Assembly: GCA_024698845.1 (NCBI GenBank)
Contig: JAILQR010000107.1
Coordinates: 1-9,320 of the forward strand
Length of the DNA: 9,320 nucleotides
Reading direction: 5' to 3'
Origin: Bacilli bacterium
Lineage (GTDB): Bacteria; Bacillota_I; Bacilli_A; RF39; UBA660
The position numbers and the translations under genes were made by a program. Every line of letters begins with the position of its first letter. The stretch's first letter is position 1. Of this stretch, positions 6,599 to 9,320 are shown piece by piece. Under the pieces are notes generated by a model that did not search any database, was not told the DNA's origin, and worked only from the letters and a program-made list of their open reading frames with translations.

Positions 6599-6842
6599 AA
6601 AAAGAATCTATATTTAATTTGATTTTTTTATTATCGTGTAAATAAGCATAAGCTTGAACTACAGTTCTTAAAGAATTTGCCATTCTACCATTTTTACCAA
6701 TTACAGCTCCTTTATCAGAATCTGCAACGATAATTTCAAGGATTGTAGCATCATCTTCACCACCAAAGCTTTGAACTTTAACCATGTCTGGTTCTTTAAC
6801 AATGCTCTTTACAAGATTTTCAGTAAATTCAACAATACTCAT
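6597..6842 (-). CDS. khpA: KH-domain RNA-binding protein KhpA (YlqC family)
   Basis: An 81-residue single KH-domain protein. The RNA-binding GxxG loop is at 49-52 (GKNG) in KGAVIGKNGRMANSLRTVV, preceded by the strand TILEIIVADS. Length is standard (about 75-82). In Streptococcus pneumoniae and relatives KhpA pairs with KhpB (EloR/Jag), binds RNA, and affects cell elongation and division downstream of the PrkC-type kinase StkP; whether that applies here is inference. Its start lies two bases after the rpsP stop, with only a weak AGGT ribosome site, so translation probably relies on coupling. The rpsP-khpA order is typical of Firmicutes, but rimM, trmD and rplS do not follow: a terminator closes the unit. 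Confidence 0.93.
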   Translation of the reverse strand: MSIVEFTENLVKSIVKEPDMVKVQSFGGEDDATILEIIVADSDKGAVIGKNGRMANSLRTVVQAYAYLHDNKKIKLNIDSF

Positions 6843-6844
6843 AA

Positions 6845-7120
6845 TTATTTACCTGCTTTTTTTGATTCTGCATATTTAGCCATAATACCTTTTTTAGATA
6901 AAATAGTTCTTACAGTATCAGTTGGTTGAGCTCCATTGTTTAACCATTTTAATGCTTTTTCTTCATCGATTGTTACATCAGCATCTTTTTTGATTGGATC
7001 ATAAGTACCAACTGTTTCAATGAAACGTCCATCTCTTGGAAAACGTGAATCAGCTGCAACTATACGATAAAATGGTTTTTGTTTAGAACCCATTCTTTTT
7101 AATCTTAATTTAACTGCCAT
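6845..7120 (-). CDS. rpsP: 30S ribosomal protein S16
   Basis: A 91-residue ribosomal protein needed for 30S assembly, binding 16S rRNA. The N-terminus AVKLRLKRMGSKQKPFYRIV and the following ADSRFPRDGRFIETVGTYDP are the family signature; the middle has ALKWLNNGAQPTDTVRTIL and the tail is basic (AKYAESKKAGK). Length is normal. The ATG has a full AAGGAGG eight bases upstream and a near-consensus sigma-A promoter, as expected for a highly expressed gene. It heads rpsP-khpA. Confidence 0.98.
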   Translation of the reverse strand: MAVKLRLKRMGSKQKPFYRIVAADSRFPRDGRFIETVGTYDPIKKDADVTIDEEKALKWLNNGAQPTDTVRTILSKKGIMAKYAESKKAGK

Positions 7121-7146
7121 AATTAATGCCTCCTTAATTACTTGTT

Positions 7147-7175
7147 ATTTTACTATATAAGAATATATATGTCAA
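7147..7175 (-). promoter_or_regulatory. Sigma-A promoter of rpsP-khpA
   Basis: On the minus strand, TTGACA (7175-7170), a 17-base AT-rich spacer and TAAAAT (7152-7147): a perfect -35 and a five-of-six -10. Transcription should start near 7140, about 20 bases before the rpsP ATG. The promoter begins 16 bases after the cotE stop codon, and no terminator is visible between them. Confidence 0.85.
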
Positions 7176-7191
7176 CTATTTTTGGTTTACA

Positions 7192-7710
7192 CTACTTTAA
7201 ATATTCTGGGTCGATTTCATTTGTTATATCATCTATTTTATCTTCGTCAATTATTTCTTCATAATCATCTTCATTATCTTCTATAGAAACTCTTATTTTT
7301 TCATCTCCAACTATTTCTATTCCAAGTTCTTTGTTAATATTTAAATTTATTTCACCATTATTTATTTTTGCATCATCTACAGTTGGTTGCATTAAGCTTC
7401 TAACGATTATTTCACTAGAATTATTTATTTCATTTTTTGTAGGTACACTTAATAAGTCTGTATAATTATAAACTTTTGTTGAAACAGCAGTTTTATGATC
7501 ACTATCATATGAATACCATACATTAACATCAAATGAACCATTAACTCTTACTTTACCATTTTCGTTAAAACCTGAAAATGTATGATTTATAACCCAACAA
7601 CCTAAAATTGTACTTGGTAATTGTTCAGGAGTAATAACAACACTATTTGTACTTTTCTTTTTAGCTTTACCAATTACAGTTTTGGTAACTATTTCTTTAT
7701 AACCTGCCAA
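7192..7710 (-). CDS. cotE: Outer spore coat morphogenetic protein CotE homologue
   Basis: In Bacillus CotE is made in the mother cell, forms a layer on the forespore and directs outer coat assembly. This 172-residue protein resembles it along its length (B. subtilis CotE is 181): YKEIVTKTVIGKAKK at the N-terminus, ITPEQLPSTILGCWVINH (26-43), a VNGSFDVNVWYSYDSDHKTAV segment, VRSLMQP, a C-terminal EIVGDEKIRVSI stretch, then an acidic Asp/Glu-rich tail ending EIDPEYLK, like the acidic tail and NPEFL end of Bacillus CotE. The start is TTG, with GGGGG seven bases upstream. No signal peptide or membrane helix. It is a single-gene unit before rpsP and divergent from the HIT gene. The match is from memory of the family, but several long motifs agree. 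CotE suggests spore formation or a recent loss of it; no other sporulation gene is visible. Confidence 0.87.
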   Translation of the reverse strand: MAGYKEIVTKTVIGKAKKKSTNSVVITPEQLPSTILGCWVINHTFSGFNENGKVRVNGSFDVNVWYSYDSDHKTAVSTKVYNYTDLLSVPTKNEINNSSEIIVRSLMQPTVDDAKINNGEINLNINKELGIEIVGDEKIRVSIEDNEDDYEEIIDEDKIDDITNEIDPEYLK

Positions 7711-7717
7711 ACTTTAT

Positions 7718-7724
7718 CCCCCTT
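7718..7724 (-). promoter_or_regulatory. Ribosome binding site that fixes the TTG start of cotE
   Basis: AAGGGGG lies seven bases before the TTG at 7708-7710. No in-frame ATG or GTG near the conserved N-terminus competes, so the unusual TTG start is well supported. Confidence 0.7.
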
Positions 7725-7731
7725 TTACTAA

Positions 7732-7758
7732 AGTTTATGCAATAGCCTATAAAAAAGT
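7732..7758 (-). promoter_or_regulatory. Possible sporulation-sigma (SigE/SigK-like) promoter of cotE
   Basis: The minus strand has CATAAACT (7739-7732), close to the SigE -10 consensus CATACAmT and the SigK -10 CATAnnnTA. An AC (7758-7757) lies 17 bases upstream, the arrangement of a SigK -35. No good TATAAT is present on this strand before cotE. In B. subtilis cotE is driven by SigE and SigK. Such short motifs arise easily in AT-rich DNA, so this is a suggestion. Confidence 0.35.
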
Positions 7759-7778
7759 ACCCAATTTATTTATATATT

Positions 7779-7787
7779 TGTTATAAT
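7779..7787 (+). promoter_or_regulatory. Extended -10 promoter of the HIT-capA pair
   Basis: The plus strand reads TGTTATAAT, a perfect extended -10, with no convincing -35. Predicted transcription start is near 7794, about 20 bases before the HIT ATG; AAGGAG at 7799-7804 is the ribosome site. Confidence 0.7.
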
Positions 7788-7814
7788 TTATGTATATTAA
7801 GGAGTGTATAAAAT

Positions 7815-8180
7815 ATGGATTGTATATTTTGTAAAATAGTTGAAGGATCTATACCTTCTAAAAAAGTTTATGAAGATGATTTAGTTATTGGAATTTTGGA
7901 TATTAATCCAAATGGAGACGGACATACATTAGTTATTCCTAAAAAACACTATACTGATTATAAAGAATTACCTGATGAATTAATTCTTCATATTAATAAA
8001 GTTATGAAAACTCTAAGTGATAAACTTGAATCTAAATTACATAAAAATAGTGTTACTTTCCTAGTAAACTATTTGGATGCACAAGAAGTTAAACACTTTC
8101 ACTTACATATAGTTCCTGGTTTTAGAAAACCACTTGAACTATCAGTTGATGAAGCGTACGAAAAAATTATGGAGGATTAA
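7815..8180 (+). CDS. HIT-family (histidine triad) nucleotide hydrolase/transferase
   Basis: A 121-residue HIT protein of the HINT branch, which usually cleaves nucleoside phosphoramidates or related AMP conjugates. The triad is KHFHLHIVPG, with His94, His96 (likely nucleophile) and His98. A zinc site is indicated by Cys3 and Cys6 (CIFCKI), His45 and His94, as in many bacterial members. GHTLVIPKKHY (36-46) is typical. The loop before the triad is unusual: the common N-x-G-x2-A-G-Q becomes NYLDAQ, two residues shorter and without glycines, though Asn85 and Gln90 remain. The ATG follows AAGGAG at ten bases, with an extended -10 promoter upstream. The next gene starts three bases after its stop. 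Physiological substrate unknown. Confidence 0.94.
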   Translation: MDCIFCKIVEGSIPSKKVYEDDLVIGILDINPNGDGHTLVIPKKHYTDYKELPDELILHINKVMKTLSDKLESKLHKNSVTFLVNYLDAQEVKHFHLHIVPGFRKPLELSVDEAYEKIMED

Positions 8181-8183
8181 CTT

Positions 8184-9320
8184 ATGGCAGTAAAGAAAAA
8201 ATGTAAGGTTAAATCATCTGTTAAAATCTTATGTTTCTTAATTGCTTTTCTAGTTGGTTTTTACTTTGCTAATTCAAAATTAGATATTACTAATTTTAAA
8301 AGTAAAGATAACACTTCAAAAATAACTAATAAGGTTAAAAAGGAAAAAGTAAAAAAAGAAACTAAAAAAGAATATAAATTATCAATGATTATGGCAGGAG
8401 ATGCCTTGATGCATGGATATTTAAATACTGATGCTAAACAAGCAGATGGAACATATAACTACTTAAATCAATTTAGATATATTAAAGACTACGTTAAAGA
8501 TTATGATTTAAAATACTGGAATCAAGAAACTATATTTGGAGGTACTGATAGACCTTATTCTGGATATCCAAGATTTAATACACCATCAGCTCTTGGTGAT
8601 AATTTAATTGATGACTTAGGATTTAATATTGTATCTACTGCAAATAACCATTCTATGGATCAAAACACATCAGGAGTTATTAATTCTGTTAATTATTGGA
8701 AAACAAAAGATATCCTATGGAATGGAACTGCAGATAGTGAAGAAACAAGAAATAATTTTATAGTTAAAGAAAAAAATAATATAACTTATGGTCTTCTTTC
8801 TTACACAGATCACACTAATGGCCTTCCAGTTCCATCAGATAAACCATATTTAGTAAACGTATGGAATGAAGAACAAGCTAAAAAAGATATTGCTGCATTA
8901 AGAGATAAAGTCGATGTTTTAATGGTAGCAATGCACTGGGGAATTGAATATACTCATACTCCAGTTGAAAGTCAAAGAAAGCAAGCTAAATTCTTAAATG
9001 AACAAGGTGTTGATATTGTAATTGGATGTCACCCACATGTTATTGAACCAATTGAAAAAATTGTTAACGAAGAAACTGGTAAAGAAACAATAATCTTCTA
9101 CTCTCTTGGAAACTTCATATCAAATCAAACTGATGAAAACACTAGAGTTGGATTATTTGGAACCTTAGATATTACTAAAACTGTTGATAAAGAAAAAACA
9201 ACAATTACTATTGATAATGTTGGTGGTGAATTACACTATACTCATAGAGATTTACCTTCTCATAGAAATTATGTGGTAATACCATTTAGTAGTGCTGATA
9301 TTGGTAAATACTTACCTAAC
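8184..9320 (+). CDS. Membrane-anchored CapA-family metallophosphatase (3' end beyond window)
   Basis: The first 379 residues of a CapA/PgsA-like protein, named for poly-gamma-glutamate capsule synthesis. Cytoplasmic MAVKKKCKVKSS, one membrane helix (13-29), a Lys-rich stalk to about 65, then an extracellular calcineurin-like domain. Motifs in order: MAGDALMHG with Asp73 and His77, WNQET (112-116), TANNHSMD with Asn155 and His156, AMHWGIEY with His251, GCHPHV with His283 and His285, and FYSLGNF (305-311). These are the metal-ligand motifs of the family, so an active hydrolase is likely. The start ATG follows GGAGG (8171-8175), which lies in the last HIT codons. No capB or capC is seen; many CapA proteins occur without them and have unknown envelope roles. 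The open frame reaches the window end, so the C-terminus is not seen. Confidence 0.93.
   Translation, partial: MAVKKKCKVKSSVKILCFLIAFLVGFYFANSKLDITNFKSKDNTSKITNKVKKEKVKKETKKEYKLSMIMAGDALMHGYLNTDAKQADGTYNYLNQFRYIKDYVKDYDLKYWNQETIFGGTDRPYSGYPRFNTPSALGDNLIDDLGFNIVSTANNHSMDQNTSGVINSVNYWKTKDILWNGTADSEETRNNFIVKEKNNITYGLLSYTDHTNGLPVPSDKPYLVNVWNEEQAKKDIAALRDKVDVLMVAMHWGIEYTHTPVESQRKQAKFLNEQGVDIVIGCHPHVIEPIEKIVNEETGKETIIFYSLGNFISNQTDENTRVGLFGTLDITKTVDKEKTTITIDNVGGELHYTHRDLPSHRNYVVIPFSSADIGKYLPN

Larger units (their letters stand above)
7711..7814. other. Divergent intergenic region between cotE and the HIT gene
   Basis: This 104-base strand switch is the longest gap in the window. It holds the cotE ribosome site and candidate sporulation promoter on the minus strand, and an extended -10 and AAGGAG on the plus strand. 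I see no operator palindrome, riboswitch or small open frame in it. Confidence 0.7.

Noticed and set aside
7192..7200. A terminator between cotE and rpsP
   Set aside because: No inverted repeat followed by T residues is visible after the cotE stop; cotE transcripts may run into rpsP.
1..9320. Mobile element, phage, CRISPR, riboswitch, tRNA or toxin-antitoxin in the window
   Set aside because: Gaps are mostly under 80 bases, no direct-repeat array or long terminal inverted repeat is seen, and all genes but one belong to recognised chromosomal families.

Overview
This is a compact, strongly AT-rich chromosomal stretch from a low-GC Gram-positive bacterium. The best guess is class Bacilli in the broad sense, possibly an uncultured host-associated lineage with a streamlined genome. 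Four things point that way: clear AGGAGG-type ribosome binding sites, TATAAT/extended -10 promoters, the Bacillus-like order rlmN-stp-prkC-rsgA, and a CotE spore-coat homologue beside rpsP-khpA. TGA is a true stop (it ends rlmN and stp) and Trp is TGG, so the TGA=Trp code of Mycoplasma and Spiroplasma does not apply. I see no mobile element, phage gene, CRISPR array, tRNA or rRNA.

Layout. Everything from 1 to about 7710 is on the minus strand and is read right to left as four units. (1) cotE stands alone. (2) rpsP-khpA has a sigma-A promoter upstream and an intrinsic terminator starting in the khpA stop codon. (3) A type IV prepilin-like gene, fmt, an unrecognised one-pass membrane protein and a CDP-alcohol phosphatidyltransferase end at a second, weaker hairpin. 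(4) rlmN-stp-prkC-rsgA has its own extended -10 promoter and tightly overlapping genes; rsgA runs off the left edge. A 104-base divergent region (7711-7814) separates these from a plus-strand pair, a HIT-family hydrolase and a membrane-anchored CapA-like metallophosphatase that runs off the right edge. No gene-free stretch exceeds 300 bases.

Functionally, much of the window serves translation: Fmt formylates initiator tRNA, S16 builds the 30S subunit, RsgA matures it, RlmN methylates 23S rRNA and tRNA, and KhpA binds RNA. The rest serves the envelope and its signalling: PrkC with its phosphatase, a phospholipid synthase, a prepilin, CapA and CotE. In streptococci the KhpA/KhpB pair lies downstream of the PrkC-type kinase, so those parts may be linked here too (inference).

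Nothing here amounts to a wholly new system. The items most worth a second look are the membrane protein of unknown function in the place where Bacillus has rsmB, the lone prepilin heading the fmt operon, a possible ATT start for rsgA, the CotE gene with a sporulation-sigma-like promoter, and the terminators packed directly against the next promoter.
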